This document shows positions 9,985-22,133 of a DNA stretch of 64,000 nucleotides, piece by piece; position 1 is the first letter of the stretch; every line of letters starts with the position of its first letter. Position numbers and translations under genes: made by a program. The DNA lies in assembly GCA_038049695.1 (NCBI GenBank), contig CP142452.1:75648501-75712500 (forward strand), in the 5' to 3' direction. This DNA is from Cinnamomum chago (taxonomy: Eukaryota > Streptophyta > Magnoliopsida > Laurales > Lauraceae). Below the pieces are notes generated by a model. That model was not told the origin of the DNA. It did no database searches and saw nothing but the letters and a program-made list of their open reading frames with translations.

Positions 9985-12900
9985 TGTGTTTGTATATATA
10001 TATACATGTTACTGAAATGAAATATATGAGATATGTAATGGATGATATGAATGGAAAAGAGTTAGACAAAGAGATGTTACTAAGCTTATATGACATGTTA
10101 ATGATGCATATGATAAATATAAGAATAGTATACTTAATAGCCTTGTTTTATCAGCATATTAGTTATGCCCATATTTCATATCTTTTTTAAAACCCACCAA
10201 AAATCAAACATGTTAGAATTTTAGGAATTCCAAATGTCGTTTGAGATGTTTTAGGTGATGGAAATTTTAGAGTTTTATTAAAAAAATATGACGTTTGCAA
10301 ATGTTAGGAACAAGTCATCACAACATGTTCATGAATCTCCAATACACCAACTCTTGTTTGAAATTCGATCTATTAAAGAAACAAGCCCTAAATGATATTT
10401 ATTTGACAAGCTCCCTCTTCTCTTCTCTTTCCAATTAGCCCCCTTTTTTCACTCTCATCCTAACAAAATGAATTGGCCCCACCATGAGATTTGAACCCTT
10501 TAAATATATGGGACCAGGCCATTTTTTCTCTTAAACCATGAATTTTTTATTTTTCATTTTTATTATGTAAGCCATTATTTTTTTTTCGCGCTTTCTGATA
10601 GTTTTGTTAGATAGCTTAACATGCTTGAATCCAATCTAATCTGATACTAAAACTTGATTCTTACAAAGAAGGAAATCTATTTTTTTATTTGAATTCAAAG
10701 CTAATTTTAATTTTTTAAATCACGTTAACCAAATTAAAATTAGTTAAAATATTGGGCATAAATATTATTTTCTCAAATTCTAAATTTCAAATAATGAAAA
10801 TTAATGAATAATTAGACTATTTAAACTATTTATATTTTAATCATATGTTTGTATAGATAGAAGAATAATTATGAATTAGTGAAATGAAGAAGCTATTGAG
10901 AAAATCATATTTATGTCCTATGTTTAACCCATTCTAATTTTGGTTATATATGTAGAACAAAAATCTAGCTTGACTAAAGCTTGAGTACGAGGTTAGGTTG
11001 GAGTAGATTGTCTTAGTTAAAAATAACTCTTGAAATAATAAGGCCTTTGGTTGTATCTATAGTTGGGTACATTGGGACTTGGTGCATATATTTAATAAGT
11101 GGGTGCTACTAAGAAGCCTATTAGATTTTGTCATTTTGTGAAATGAGGTGAGGTGAAGTGAGGTGAACCGTCAAATTAAGAGACAATAAAAAAATAGTGG
11201 TCAAATAAAAAGAAGTCATGGTTTTTTGTCATTTTGTGAAATGAGATGTAGTTTTTTTGACTTTTTTAAAAAAAAAAGAGAGAAAATCATTTTTCACCAT
11301 TTAATGGCATGTGAAAGTGACTGTTTTACTTTATTTTTTTTAGAAAAAGGAAATGTGTTTTTTTTAAATATATTACTTTTTATTTGACCGATTTTCTTTT
11401 GATATCTTTTGAAATGACCCTTCATCTAACTCAACTAGCAAAGTACATTTACCAAATTTTTTTTTATACTCAATCAACCTAAAAGTTAAAAACGATCAAA
11501 CGCAACGTAGTTATAGAATATAGAAAATCCCAAGCCCAAAATGATCCGAGCGATGCTGTATTATAATATGCCGCAGCAACTTCATAGCTCTAATCTTATT
11601 TCTCCACGTAGGGTGATTGGAACAACTTCCTAAACGAGTCTAGATCTCCTATTTCTACGAAATAGAGAGATACTATTTCATCAAATCAAAATTAACCAAT
11701 TGTGTAAAATCCCATCCTTGATTTTCTCATTTCAAGGAGAATGCATTAGATTTTACGCAGTTGCTAATTTTGAATGGACGAAACAATATCTCTCTCAATT
11801 TCCTAGAAACAGGGGATTAGACTCCTTCCTAAACTCTCTTTTGAGGCACATGCCTTTTAACAAATTTACTAAATTTCCAATATTACCCTTTACAAATGCA
11901 TTCTAAAATTATTCTTAGTAATTTTATATTTTCAAAAATGTTCTTTATTATTTATGAGAGAAATTCCACTTCCTGAGAGGTGGGCCCACATTCAGATTGG
12001 CACATTTTATTTATTATTTATTATTTATGTAATAATGGACTAAATTGTAAAGCTAATAAAATGAGAAAAATAAATTTTAGATACGGCCCACCTCAGAAAA
12101 AAGGCGGCCATTGTGCAATCTAATTTTAAAAATAGTATGAGATCCTTAGGGTAAAAATAATGTTTGATCCAATCAATATAAATGCCTACTGGTCCACTTC
12201 TTCAACATGTCTTGGACCCTGACATCATGAATATATAACGGTCCAAATTTTTTTGTCATTTTTTCTCTCCATCACTCATAAGGCCCAAAAGATTTCAAAC
12301 CATAGAATTAGAAAATGCAGAGAACTGTGTATACAAACAAGACCCTCATCTGGTGGGCAACCCCAATGGGTGGGTTAGTGGGTGGCCAACAAATAATTGA
12401 TTGACCATCCGGTTTATAGTGTAATGTTTTAATTAGTACTCTTTATTTTCTAAAAGTGATTAGATTAAAATTTCTAAAAGTGAGGATGTCCTTCTGAATA
12501 CTTTATAAGTTTGCTTTAATTTTATTTTTTAGCCAATTTTTAAACCGTGTTAAATAAAACTGAGAAATGACTCACCCACTCAAGCTGCAAACATCATTTC
12601 CCATATTTAAAAGATCTCTTCTTTTTTTATTTTTTGTTTGTTGGTGCCATATCTCGAACCCATGATCTAATGGTCTAAACCATAGGTTCCAACCATGTTG
12701 ACAACCAAAACGGGGGTTTGTGTTTCTCTTGAAAAAGATTGGGGGCTAGGCATGAGCAAAATTTCGCATGCCCACTGATATATTAAGCTAGGAGGTTCTG
12801 ACTTTAATTTTGACCGTCGGTTATAATTTTGATCGACGGTTATGTAACTACTCATGCAACTACCCACCAAACCACTCATGTTTCAGTTGTTCATATCATT

Positions 12901-13320
12901 TTTGCTTCAATTTTTCTATTTCTATTTTATCCAACTTGTCTTATAAAAAGAGGTATTTTTTTTTAACATGTGATTATTTATTTTGCAGTGTTGGGAGATA
13001 CCATGTTGAGCACTGGTTATTGGGCTAGAAGGGACTTGAACCGTATCTAAAAATTAACTGAGCTCGTGCTAGTGTTGCCTCTAACAGCAAATAATAGCCA
13101 GGAAGGCCTGGTTCAATTTCACTTGCGTTTTGCCATTTAATGAAACGTAGATAGAGGAGCAGGAGAAGATGGAAGGAGTAAAGAGAAGCCCAATGGTCAT
13201 GACTGAGAAGTCAGAAGCCCATTTTCTGGATGTGCATCAACCTCCTACGCTTCGGCTTCCGAGGTTCAATTAAATAGAAACATTGGTCTCTACAACATTA
13301 ATCCTCCGACGGTTTAATAT
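9985..13320. other. Gene-free stretch, 3.3 kb
   Basis: AT-rich intergenic DNA. The first 150 bp are probably the 3'UTR of the preceding gene. A 20-bp motif (TTTGTCATTTTGTGAAATGA) occurs twice near 11128 and 11227. I see no gene, RNA gene or well-bounded element. Confidence 0.5.
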
Positions 13321-13332
13321 CAAAGCTCTCTC

Positions 13333-13458
13333 TATATATATATCACTATCTTCTCATATCTCAGAGTCTCAATTTCATCAGAGCTTCTTCATCTCCCTCT
13401 AATTTCGGCACATTCCCACTCTCTTTAATCAGGCATATCACAACTCTTTTGGAGAACA
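13333..13458 (+). promoter_or_regulatory. Likely promoter TATA and noncoding first exon of HSP70 copy A
   Basis: A TATATATATA run at 13333-13342 is followed by a pyrimidine-rich leader and a consensus donor GTAAGT at 13459. The matching acceptor (TTTCAG ending 14546) lies 17 nt before the ATG of copy A, giving a 5'UTR intron of about 1.09 kb. The same acceptor context precedes the start codons of B, C and D. The transcription start itself is inferred. No perfect heat-shock element was identified here. Confidence 0.55.
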
Positions 13459-13724
13459 GTAAGTAACTTCTACTACGTACCACTTTTCATATAGTAGGTC
13501 AATGAAATCTTTGTGAGAACTTTTCGATTGAAGACCCATGTTAGACCGCCTAAACACCAGTTATTTAAACCGACTGTAGGCCAACAAAAGGCGTGGGTTT
13601 GTTACCCACATCTTGTACTTGAAACCGCCATTTGAACAGTGTATGTTTATGTGGATTTAACGGGTGCCACACGGGGAATTAGATGATCTGTTGGGTGAAA
13701 GACATTGCGATAACATAAAATCAC

Positions 13725-13776
13725 ACACATATATATATATATATCTATATATCTATATATATGTGTGTGTGTGTGT
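13725..13776. repeat. (CA)(TA)(GT) alternating microsatellite at duplication edge
   Basis: An alternating purine-pyrimidine tract runs from CACACATATAT through TATATCT repeats to (GT)8. The A/B segmental duplication begins at the next base, 13777. Confidence 0.8.
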
Positions 13777-14563
13777 GATTTTCATTGGCAGATACAGAGT
13801 ATTCAAATTTGTTTTATTTTCTTTTTTTTTAATTTTCATTTTCTGGTAGTGTTATATTTTCTTAATAAGGGTCCATATGTGCCTAGATATCAAAATATAT
13901 TTAAACTTCATTTATCCATAATTATCTGCTATGCAGGCAATTAGCCCAGTACTTAAAATCCTGTGACAGAGTCAGAATATATCATTATATATCTACACCA
14001 TACAGATCCTCTAATAGCAAGGCTTAGACATTCTTATGCTCACTCCTATAAATATACAATCAGGCTTATCTCTCTATTCTAAAGCATTCAAAATCACTAT
14101 AGCGCTTGTTTTATATATAACATACCAAGTTTCATTTCAATCAAAGTCATCCCACAGTTACATCGAACACGTCTAAAACATGTGAGAAAAACTTAAAGAA
14201 GATAGAAAAAAAAAAAACACATGTTATACATGTGATCCATCTGACTGTAAATCAAATTGAAGTGAAAGGGTACCTACTGCTGCATTTAGGCAGTTATCCT
14301 GTTGGAAAAAACAGAATAAAGCAAAGCCCCATTGGTTCAAATCAATGGAAGAACATAAGAGATAGAAAGGTTATGATAGAAAGAACATGAGGTAGAAAGG
14401 TTATGATGTTTTTTTTTTTTTAATGCACAATAGCATACTCAACTTCAATCAAGAAATCATAGAATACTGGAAACCTTAGAAAGGATCAGAGAATTTCTAA
14501 TCTTTTACTCCTCTTTTGTTCTACTTTATATCTACTGCAATTTCAGATCAAAAGTCCTGCTAG

Positions 14564-16464
14564 ATGGAATTTAAAGGTACAGCAATTGGCATTGATCTTG
14601 GCACAACGTATTCTTGTGTGGGTATTTGGCTTACGCAGCAGCAACGGGTAGAGTTAATAACTAATGATCAAGGCAACCGTACAACCCCTTCATATGTTGC
14701 ATTCACCAACACGGAGCGTCTCATTGGAGAAGCTGCAAAGAATCAGGTTGCCAGGAATCCTGTTAACACCCTCTTTGGTATGTCATCAGTTTTCCAAATC
14801 TTCCGCAGTGTTGTCACATGCATATGTTTCAATCGTTGGAGTTGTTATCCATGTAAGATCCTTTATTTGTTTTACAATCACATACATTTCTTGGACTGAG
14901 GTGTAGTCTAGCACAAAAACATGTATGTTGCTCAATGAGTCAATGGTATTCTAAAGGAGCTAGATTATTCATTTGCGAAAACAGCTCCATCTGATACTGC
15001 TACCTGCTGTTCCCATTTCATTGGCTTTGATTATATAGCTAAAAAGCACCAATGTCAAATGAATTCATATGCACAGTCGATTACTCAACTTGATGTCATA
15101 GGCCTGTCAGCTAAATATTTTGTATTTTTGTTCGAACTTCCACCTCCATGTTTGGGTTGCATGCGACCAACCCTGTGGGAATGCAATATCAATTACAAAT
15201 ATTCAATTTGATTCTGTGGTCATAACAATTGAATCGTGAGCATATAAAATGAACAAAGATTATTTCCTTGTTTTGGAAGATGGTTAAAATTGGTAAATTA
15301 ATTAAGAAAATTTTAGTCATAAACAATCTGTAGAAATCCCTTCTTATAGAACTATCCACTATCCACATAAAGTAGCTAAATTTGTGTTGATACGATGGGT
15401 TGTCCTACCTGTAGACTTGATCAGTTTACTCTGTGGAAGGAATTGATTTGGACCACATTTGTTCCAAAACTTTACTCCTTAGTGGAAGAGAATCTGTAAA
15501 ACCAATGGATTAGGCATAGTTGGTCTTGAATTATCTTTTTAGTTCATCTATAATTTAAAACGACAACAAAAGTTTAAGAAATTGCAAGACCATTGGAAAG
15601 GTTCTTTTATCTACATTCAAATATTTGAACAATTAACATAAACATGTATTTTTTTTATTTTTTTTTACAGATGTGAAGCGATTGATAGGCAGGAGATTTG
15701 ATGATGACTCTGTCCAGAAAGACATTGATCTTTGGCCCTTCAAGGTTGTTGATGGTGCATGCAATAAACCTATGATCATTGTTGAATATAAGGGTGCAAA
15801 AAAGAAGTTTGCCCCAGAGGAAATCTCTGCTGTGGTCCTCTCCAAAATGCGCGAAATTGCTGAGGCCTATCTAGGTTCCAAAGTCAAGAATGCTGTTATT
15901 ACTGTTCCTGCTTACTTCCATGATTCTCAACGGCAGGCCACAAAGGATGCAGGTATTATTGCTGGGCTCGATGTCCTGCGCATTATCAACGAGCCTACTG
16001 CTGCTGCCATTGCCTATGGCATAGAACTTAACGAAGGTTTCCACTTTGAAAAGAATGCTCTCATCTTTGATCTTGGTGGCGGGACCTTTGATATCTCTGT
16101 GGTCACTGTAAAAGAGGGTAAGTTGGAAGTGAAAGCCACTGCTGGAGACACCCACCTTGGTGGAGAGGATTTTGACACTAATATGGTTAAACACTTGATT
16201 TTCGAATTCAAGAGGCGGCACAAGAAGGACATTAGTGGGAATCCAAGCTCTGTCCGAAGGTTGAGGACATCATGTGAGAAGGCCAAGCGAATCCTCTCTT
16301 CCGCTTATGTGACCAGTGTAGAAATCGATTGCTTAAATGAAGGAACTGACTTTGAGTTTACTTTCACTCGTGCCAAGTTTGAAGAATTGAACATGGGTCT
16401 CTTTAATAGGTGCATTGAGCTCGTCACAAATTGCTTGATAGATGCAAAGATGGACAAAAGTTCC
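14564..16464 (+). pseudogene. HSP70 copy A, 5' part, disrupted by retrotransposon
   Basis: Exon 1 is 14564-14777 and encodes the start of the ATPase domain with the phosphate-1 signature [18 protein letters not shown] intron follows (14778-15670). Exon 2 runs from 15671 to 16464 and contains [25 protein letters not shown] and the Lys of [10 protein letters not shown]. The frame is then interrupted by the Ty3/gypsy element after the Lys-Ser-Ser codons. Read-through into the LTR adds 29 residues and stops at 16551. That product would lack the last ATPase subdomain and the whole peptide-binding domain, so it should not work as a chaperone. The amino-acid sequence is almost identical to copy B over this part (three differences by eye). 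Confidence 0.95.
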
Positions 16465-17178
16465 TGTAAGTGCAAGAATAATATACTCACAAGATCAGGA
16501 TGCCTCTCAGGACTTACTCAATGCATGGAGGAGATAGCTGCGACGGTCTGAACCTGAAAGAGGAGAAAGACAAGGGTCAGAGGACCCTGGCTCTGGGCAG
16601 CGCAGGGCTCTCCGATGCTTAAGTCAGCAATCGATCGGAGAAGAAGGAGGAGAAGAAGAAAGACTGGGTGTCTATGTGAGAATGCTTACCCCCTGCTCCC
16701 TTTGGCTCGTGCCTTATATATGGAACAGTTTTGGTTGAGTGCCAGTGGGCTTGGTGATGTGACCTGGGTCACATCAGCCCACAAAGTCATTAATGAAGGT
16801 CCATCATAGCCCTCTTCGCATTTAATGTGGGTCCGATCAGCCCACACTGCATTTAATGCCAGTCACATTGGGCCTGATCTTGCCCTGATCTGGTGGTGGC
16901 TGAAGTCCCATCAGATCCCTTCCTTGGGCCTTGCCACGACAGGGCCGTGGCTGTTAGCTGCAAGCGCAATACTGCATTGCCGAGCTTGCATTGCCGAGAC
17001 TGAACGGTATGCGCGGCCGAACTGAATTCTGTTTGGCCGAGACTAGCACGTAGTGCCGAGACCGATATGGATCGGATCGTAGCTGAGATCAAGAGAAATG
17101 GCTCCCACACGTCAGCATATCCGAGCGCACCTTTGCCGAGACCAAGAGGAACAGGTTCAAGGAATGGGCCCCCACACA
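16465..17178 (-). repeat. LTR (3' LTR in element orientation)
   Basis: This 714-bp repeat is 712/714 identical by eye to 27228-27941. In element orientation it begins TGTGTGGGGGCCC and ends CACTTACA. Confidence 0.97.
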
Positions 17179-17196
17179 ATAGCCCCTCAGTTCTTG
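17179..17196 (-). other. Polypurine tract next to the 3' LTR
   Basis: On the minus strand the bases just before the LTR read GAACTGAGGGGCTAT, a short purine-rich primer site immediately 5' of TGTGTGG. This is the expected plus-strand primer position for an LTR element transcribed leftward. Confidence 0.7.
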
Positions 17197-17550
17197 ACCT
17201 CTAGGGCTCTCTCGGGCACTAGGGTTAAGAGCTGGACTGATCCCCTCCTCTAGGGTTAAGAACCGAACCGGTCTCCCGAGACGGATAGTGCTCGCCTTCC
17301 ATCCGCTTTTGTTTAAGGGTTCTGACTCATTCGGCGCCAGACGCCGCCGCTGCTTCGTCTGCCAGAGATAATAAAGGGGGCAATAAATGCGGGGCTATGA
17401 TTAGTATGGGAAGGCGGACCATCATCGCCACAGCGCCACGCGTTATTGCCTGGTAGGTTTTCTTGTCTTTTCGAGGGGGCGTGCGACGCAAGCCGAGGCA
17501 TCATTTCACGCGTGTCCCGCTTCGAATTCCGGAATGGCGCCCATTCCTAC

Positions 17551-17600
17551 CCTTTATATTCTCCAGCGTCTCCCTCCTTTGTCATCTCTGCAATTTAACC
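17551..17600 (+). promoter_or_regulatory. Candidate promoter for the antisense accessory gene
   Basis: A TTTATAT string at 17553-17559, followed by a CT-rich leader of about 270 nt, lies upstream of the plus-strand ORF at 17875. Its position in the internal region suggests the antisense gene has its own promoter rather than using the LTR. This is a sequence impression only. Confidence 0.4.
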
Positions 17601-17874
17601 CTGTCGAAGCTCTGCTAGAACTTTTGCTCGCCAGAACCTTCACTGCCAGAACCACCTCCATCGCCTCCTAGCTTCGTCCAGGACTTCATTGCGGGCCGGT
17701 GAGGGATCAACGGCCTGATTTGTGACTTCGCCCGAGTCTGTGAGTCTCCCTGCCTCGATTCTCTTCTCTTTTCATTCTGTATTTCTGTCCTGACCCCACC
17801 TAGGGTCTCCTCCGTTTCTCAGACCTTCCACGGTTTAGACCTCTAGAGATTGTTAGGGTTCCTTAGATTCAGAG

Positions 17875-20062
17875 ATGGGGATTTTCACCCATTGGATAGA
17901 TTCCCAGGCAGGCCTGGCAAACCTTAGGAGAGTCTACATGATCCCAGGCGATGTCCAGATCATGGCAGCCGAACCCTCCATCTACTCATTTCGCAACGGC
18001 TGGATGCCGTTTCCCTTGATAGCCGTGATCGAGGGTGGGGTCAGATTCCCCTTGGCCCCCCTTCTTAGGTCTTGTTTGGAGACCTGGAACCTTAGCCCCT
18101 GTCAGTTAATGCCCAATGGGTATAAGATCATCATGGGCGTCGCCGAGCTGAATAGGATTCTAGACATCAGCCTCGGCGTCCATGATATAGAGGATATCTA
18201 TGACCTCTGCAAGTCTAGGGAGGCGGGCACCTATTATCTTCGCGTCAAGGCGAGGTGCCAACCCCTCGTCACGGCGCTGGAGGACTCCAATAAATACGCC
18301 GGAGATGACCGCCTGCTCGTCTCGGGAAACTGGGAGTTCGGCGAGACCGAGACCGAAGCCACTAGGAGGGTCCGAGTCCCTCGACGCCTCGGGACTCCAC
18401 CGAGTAAAGACCAAACCCCCTGGGTTTCCGATTTCTTTCTTATGTTTGATTTCTGCTGCCGGATTCTAACTCGGCTGTTTTTCACAGGCCTTCCTCAACG
18501 CAAGCGCGAAGCCCAGCTGAACGGTTGGAGGAGGCACGCACCTTGGCTGAACAAGGTGTACTGCTACCGCGGCCACTACACAAGAGCTGCCTACTCCCTT
18601 CTGAAGTACGAGCCGAGATACGTGTCTTATACACGGAAATCCGGCAACCCGGAGAACTTCGCCCCCGATCTAGCCGAAACCAGCGGGACCGTCTCGGTTG
18701 CGGGAGCGTCCGCAACGTTGGCCGTGGTCGCGGGCGTCCCAATAAGGGAAATTGAATACTATACCTCCGGAGCCGAGGTAGACTCCCCGATAAGGGAAAT
18801 TGAAGAGTATTCCTCCGCAGCCGAGGCCGAAGCCGACGATATGGAGAGGCGCAGACCCTCGTATCAAACGCGGAACTTGGCGGACGCCGTGCTCGGAAGA
18901 CAGGCAGCCGCACCTCGCATAACCCCGCCGCCCTCTGGTGCTATCGTCCCTGCCAGAGCTGAGGCCCGACCTCCCCCGAATTCAGAGAGCGAAAGGCCGA
19001 GAAAAAGGGCGAAAGACAGGGAGCCCGTCCAGGAGCAGCAGGAGCGATCGCGCTCCTCCTCGGCAACAAGGGAGAGGGCCACGGGGGAGGCGCCGGCCCA
19101 GGTTGCTCCCCTGGTGGAGCGGCGCCCCGAGACCCCGGCGGCGACGTCTTCGGAAGCTGAGCCGGCCGCGTTCAGGCCGGACATGGAGCTGCGAAGGGGG
19201 AGGCCCCTGAACGTTGAGGACAGGCTGGTGGGGAGCCCGGCTGTCATCGCGGCGCTCAGCCGAGCCTGTGCACTCCCCAAAGACATGGAGAGGCACAGAT
19301 CGGAAGACTCCCCACAGCTGCTCATGAGGACCATGCAGCACTCTCTCGCGGTGAGTACCGAACTTCTTCGGTAATAAGTGTTTCTTACTTCCGATTTCGT
19401 ACTGAGTTCTTTCGTTTATTTCCTTGCAGGCTGTCCAAAGGCTCCAGGTAGTCGCGGAGCGAATAATGGAAGAGGACGGCCAGCAAAAACGCCTGGCAGA
19501 GGAGAAGCGCAAGGCCGAGGCCGAACTGCAGGCGAACAGGGAGGAGCTTAAAGCGGAGGCGGCCAAGAATGCAGAGCTTAACGCTCAATCCGATCTAATG
19601 GCCAGTGAGCTCTGCAAGGTGAAGTCTGAGAGCTTCGAGTGGCAGGGGAAGTTCCAGGCAGAGGGGAAAAGGTCGGCGGGGCTCGTGGCCGAGCTTGAGC
19701 GGGAGAAGAAGGCCAAGGAGGAGCTCCTCGCGTCTCGGGAAGCCGAGGTTAATGCTGCCTTCTTAGAAGGGACTGAGGACGCCGGGCGTGACTACATGGA
19801 TCAAATCACAGCACTCAGCCCGAAAATCTTCCGACTCGGCTGCGAGGCTGTGCTCAAGAAGATGGGGGTTCCTGAAGATAACCCAATATATCAGAACCTC
19901 CCCGAGTTTGGAGACGTGTCCTCAGTCGAAGCCCCGGCCGAAAACTCTGCTGCCCCGACCGAAACGCCTGCCGAGCCGACCTCTGATCTTGCCGAAGCTG
20001 CTCCTCAGGACGAGGCCGCTGTAGTTGTTATTGAAGACACAGAAGCAGGGCCGTCGTCTTGA
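17875..20062 (+). CDS. Antisense accessory gene of the Tat element, putative gypsy-type transposon protein with coiled coil
   Basis: It is transcribed against gag-pol. Proposed exons are 17875-18403, 18488-19350 and 19430-20062, with GT-AG introns of 84 and 79 nt. Splicing joins the frames exactly and gives about 674 aa. The first intron is in frame and open; the second contains stops, so splicing is needed to reach exon 3. Residues 40-180 (NGWMPFPLIAVIEGGVRFPL, VSGNWEF) resemble the plant Transposase_28 'putative gypsy type transposon' family. A Pro/Arg/Ala-rich disordered middle and a long Glu/Lys/Ala coiled coil encoded by exon 3 (EEKRKAEAEL onward) follow. Antisense 3' genes are known from Tat relatives such as maize Grande (gene 23). 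Function is unknown. The reading frame is intact, which suggests recent selection or recent insertion. Confidence 0.75.
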
Positions 20063-20437
20063 TTTTGTACTTTCTTTTTGCCTTGTTATAAAAAATGTAA
20101 TCTTTGTTTCGAATTGTTTCATTCCGAATTGCTCTTGATGTAAGCTTCGATGTATGTATCAATGTCATGAATGAAATTCGGATCTCTTTTCCTCATCTGT
20201 CTTCTGTGTTGTGTTGTGCTATGTTTGGCTTTGACTTGCTCTCCTTTGTTTGCGCTTTCCGTGAGTGTTGTGAATTTGGGTGAGTTCGGACTAGAGTAGA
20301 CCGACCAGATTAGGGTTCCCTGCGGGAGCTCTGATCCCTTGGAGGCCTCATTTGTTTCGGCGAAACCAAAGAATCGCATCAAACCTCCTAAGGCAGGTGC
20401 TGAGTGCCAGCCATAACCTTAACAAGTTCGGCTGCTC

Positions 20438-21066
20438 GTCTAGGTGGCTGAGTGCCAGCCTTAGACATGGGCCGTTTCGGCAGCTCGTCTAGGTGGCTGA
20501 GTGCCAACCTTAGACATGGGCCAAGTTCGGCAACTCGTCTCGTCTAGGTGGCTGAGTGCCAGCCTTAGACATGGGCCGTTTCGGCAGCTCATCTAGGTGG
20601 CTGAGTGCCAACCTTAGATATGGGCCGAGTTCGGCAACTCATCTAGGTGGCTGAGTGCCAACCTTAGATATGGGCCGTTTCGGCAGCTCATCTAGGTGGC
20701 TGAGTGCCAGCCTTAGATATGGGCCGAGTTCGGCAACTCATCTAGGTGGCTGAGTGCCATCCTTAGATATGGGCCGTTTCGGCAGCTCATCTAGGTGGCT
20801 GAGTGCCAGCCTTAGATATGGGCCGAGTTCGGCAACTCATCTAGGTGGCTGAGTGCCATCCTTAGATATGGGCCGTTTCGGCAGCTCATCTAGGTGGCTG
20901 AGTGCCAGCCTTAGATATGGGCCGAGTTCGGCAACTCATCTAGGTGGCTGAGTGCCATCCTTAGATATGGGCCGTTTCGGCAGCTCATCTAGGTGGCTGA
21001 GTGCCAGCCTTAGATATCGGCCGTTTCTGCAGCTCATCTAGGTGGCTGAGTGCCAACCTTAGACGG
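20438..21066. repeat. Tandem array of alternating 49- and 50-bp units (99-bp dimer), 13 copies
   Basis: Units begin at 20438, 20487, 20542, 20591, 20641, 20690, 20740, 20789, 20839, 20888, 20938, 20987 and 21036, with a degenerate unit before them near 20390. Each contains TCTAGGTGGCTGAGTGCCA. Units alternate between a TTTCGGCAGCTC type (49 bp) and an AGTTCGGCAACTC type (50 bp); the third spacing carries a 5-bp TCTCG duplication. The array lies between the convergent ends of the antisense gene (20062) and the integrase (21174). Plant Tat elements are known to seed satellite DNA from such 3' regions. Confidence 0.95.
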
Positions 21067-21173
21067 TCTTCCATATTCACACCATTGTCGCCGTCATATT
21101 GCCATTGATCATCAACTTGCCCCAAAACGAACGTAGTTCTATTAAATCCAGAAGCGCTATACAAGCATACAAA

Positions 21174-22133
21174 CTAAAAATAAAATTTCTTGAGGTGTGA
21201 CGCGTTCCATGGTCTCGGAAGAGGCCGTCCTTCCATGTCTTCGAGCCGATAAGCCGACCGTCCAGCAATGGAAGTGACCCTAAACGGACCATGCCAATTC
21301 GGCGCTAGCTTCCCTTGATTCGGATCTTTGTCCCCTGGGAGAGCCTTCTTGAGGACCAGTTCTCCTACAGAGAACTTCCTCTCTCTGACGTTCTGGTTGT
21401 AGCCCCTGGCTAGCTGCTGCTGGTAGACGGCTAGCCTGACTGCAGCTGCTTCCCTTCGCTCGTCCGCTAAATCTAGCTCCCTGGCCACATTGGTTTCGTT
21501 CTGTCCTCGGTCAAAGAGTTCGGACCTCAAAGTGGGGAGGCCGATCTCCAGAGGGATGACTGCTTCCATGCCATAGGCGAGCGAGAAGGGGGTAGCCGAA
21601 GTGGAACGCCTCGGAGTAGTTCTGTAAGCCCACAGGACGCTCGGCAGTTCTTCCACCCATCTTCCCTTTGCTTGGTCCAGCCGTTTCTTGAGCCCATCGA
21701 GGATCACCTTGTTGGAGATCTCGGCCTGACCGTTACTCTGTGGGTAGGCTGGAGTGGAATAATGGTTTCGGATGCCGAGCTCCTGGCAGAAGGTCTTGAA
21801 AAGTTTAGAGTCGAACTGAGTTCCGTTGTCCGAAACCAGCGCTCTGGGAATGCCAAACCTTGTGACGACATTCTTCCACACAAAATTCTTGGAGTCTCGC
21901 TCTGTGATGGATGAAAGTGGCTCTGCTTCAATCCATTTGGTGAAGTAATCTGTCGCCACAATAAGCCATCTCTTGTTCCCTAGGGTTCGGTGGAGCGGGC
22001 CCACTATGTCGAGCCCCCACTGGGCGAATGGCCACGGGCTAGAGAGCGGGCTGAGATCCTGCGCGGGCTGATGGAGAGAGTGTGAGAACTTCTGGCACTT
22101 CTCGCACTTCTTCGCATATACCTGCGCATCTTT
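21174..22133 (-). CDS. Integrase core and C-terminus, downstream of a TAG stop
   Basis: This is the continuation, in the same frame, of the polyprotein that ends with TAG at 22134-22136. The first in-frame Met is at 22004, but homology begins directly after the stop with the CEKC half of the zinc-binding HHCC motif. The catalytic triad is visible: Asp in GLDIVGP, Asp in VSDNGTQFDS, and Glu in SNGQAEISNK. The C-terminal region contains a GPF module and ends NASHLKKFYF, typical of plant gypsy elements. Integrase inserts the cDNA into host DNA. The interruption means this copy makes full-length integrase only by read-through, or is non-autonomous. Confidence 0.9.
   Translation of the reverse strand, partial: KDAQVYAKKCEKCQKFSHSLHQPAQDLSPLSSPWPFAQWGLDIVGPLHRTLGNKRWLIVATDYFTKWIEAEPLSSITERDSKNFVWKNVVTRFGIPRALVSDNGTQFDSKLFKTFCQELGIRNHYSTPAYPQSNGQAEISNKVILDGLKKRLDQAKGRWVEELPSVLWAYRTTPRRSTSATPFSLAYGMEAVIPLEIGLPTLRSELFDRGQNETNVARELDLADERREAAAVRLAVYQQQLARGYNQNVRERKFSVGELVLKKALPGDKDPNQGKLAPNWHGPFRVTSIAGRSAYRLEDMEGRPLPRPWNASHLKKFYF

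Noticed and set aside
13170-13330. Heat-shock element upstream of copy A
   Set aside because: GAA and TTC modules occur but not with the regular 5-bp spacing of a functional element.
16615-17025. Short plus-strand ORFs in the LTRs, repeated at 27378-27788
   Set aside because: They are identical only because the LTRs are identical; they have an Arg run and no protein-like features.
18482-19566. Minus-strand ORFs opposite the antisense accessory gene
   Set aside because: They shadow the Arg/Ala/Pro-rich plus-strand exon; the plus strand has coherent introns and a coiled coil.
20438-21066. CRISPR-like array
   Set aside because: Units are contiguous and entirely repetitive with no unique spacers, in a plant retroelement.
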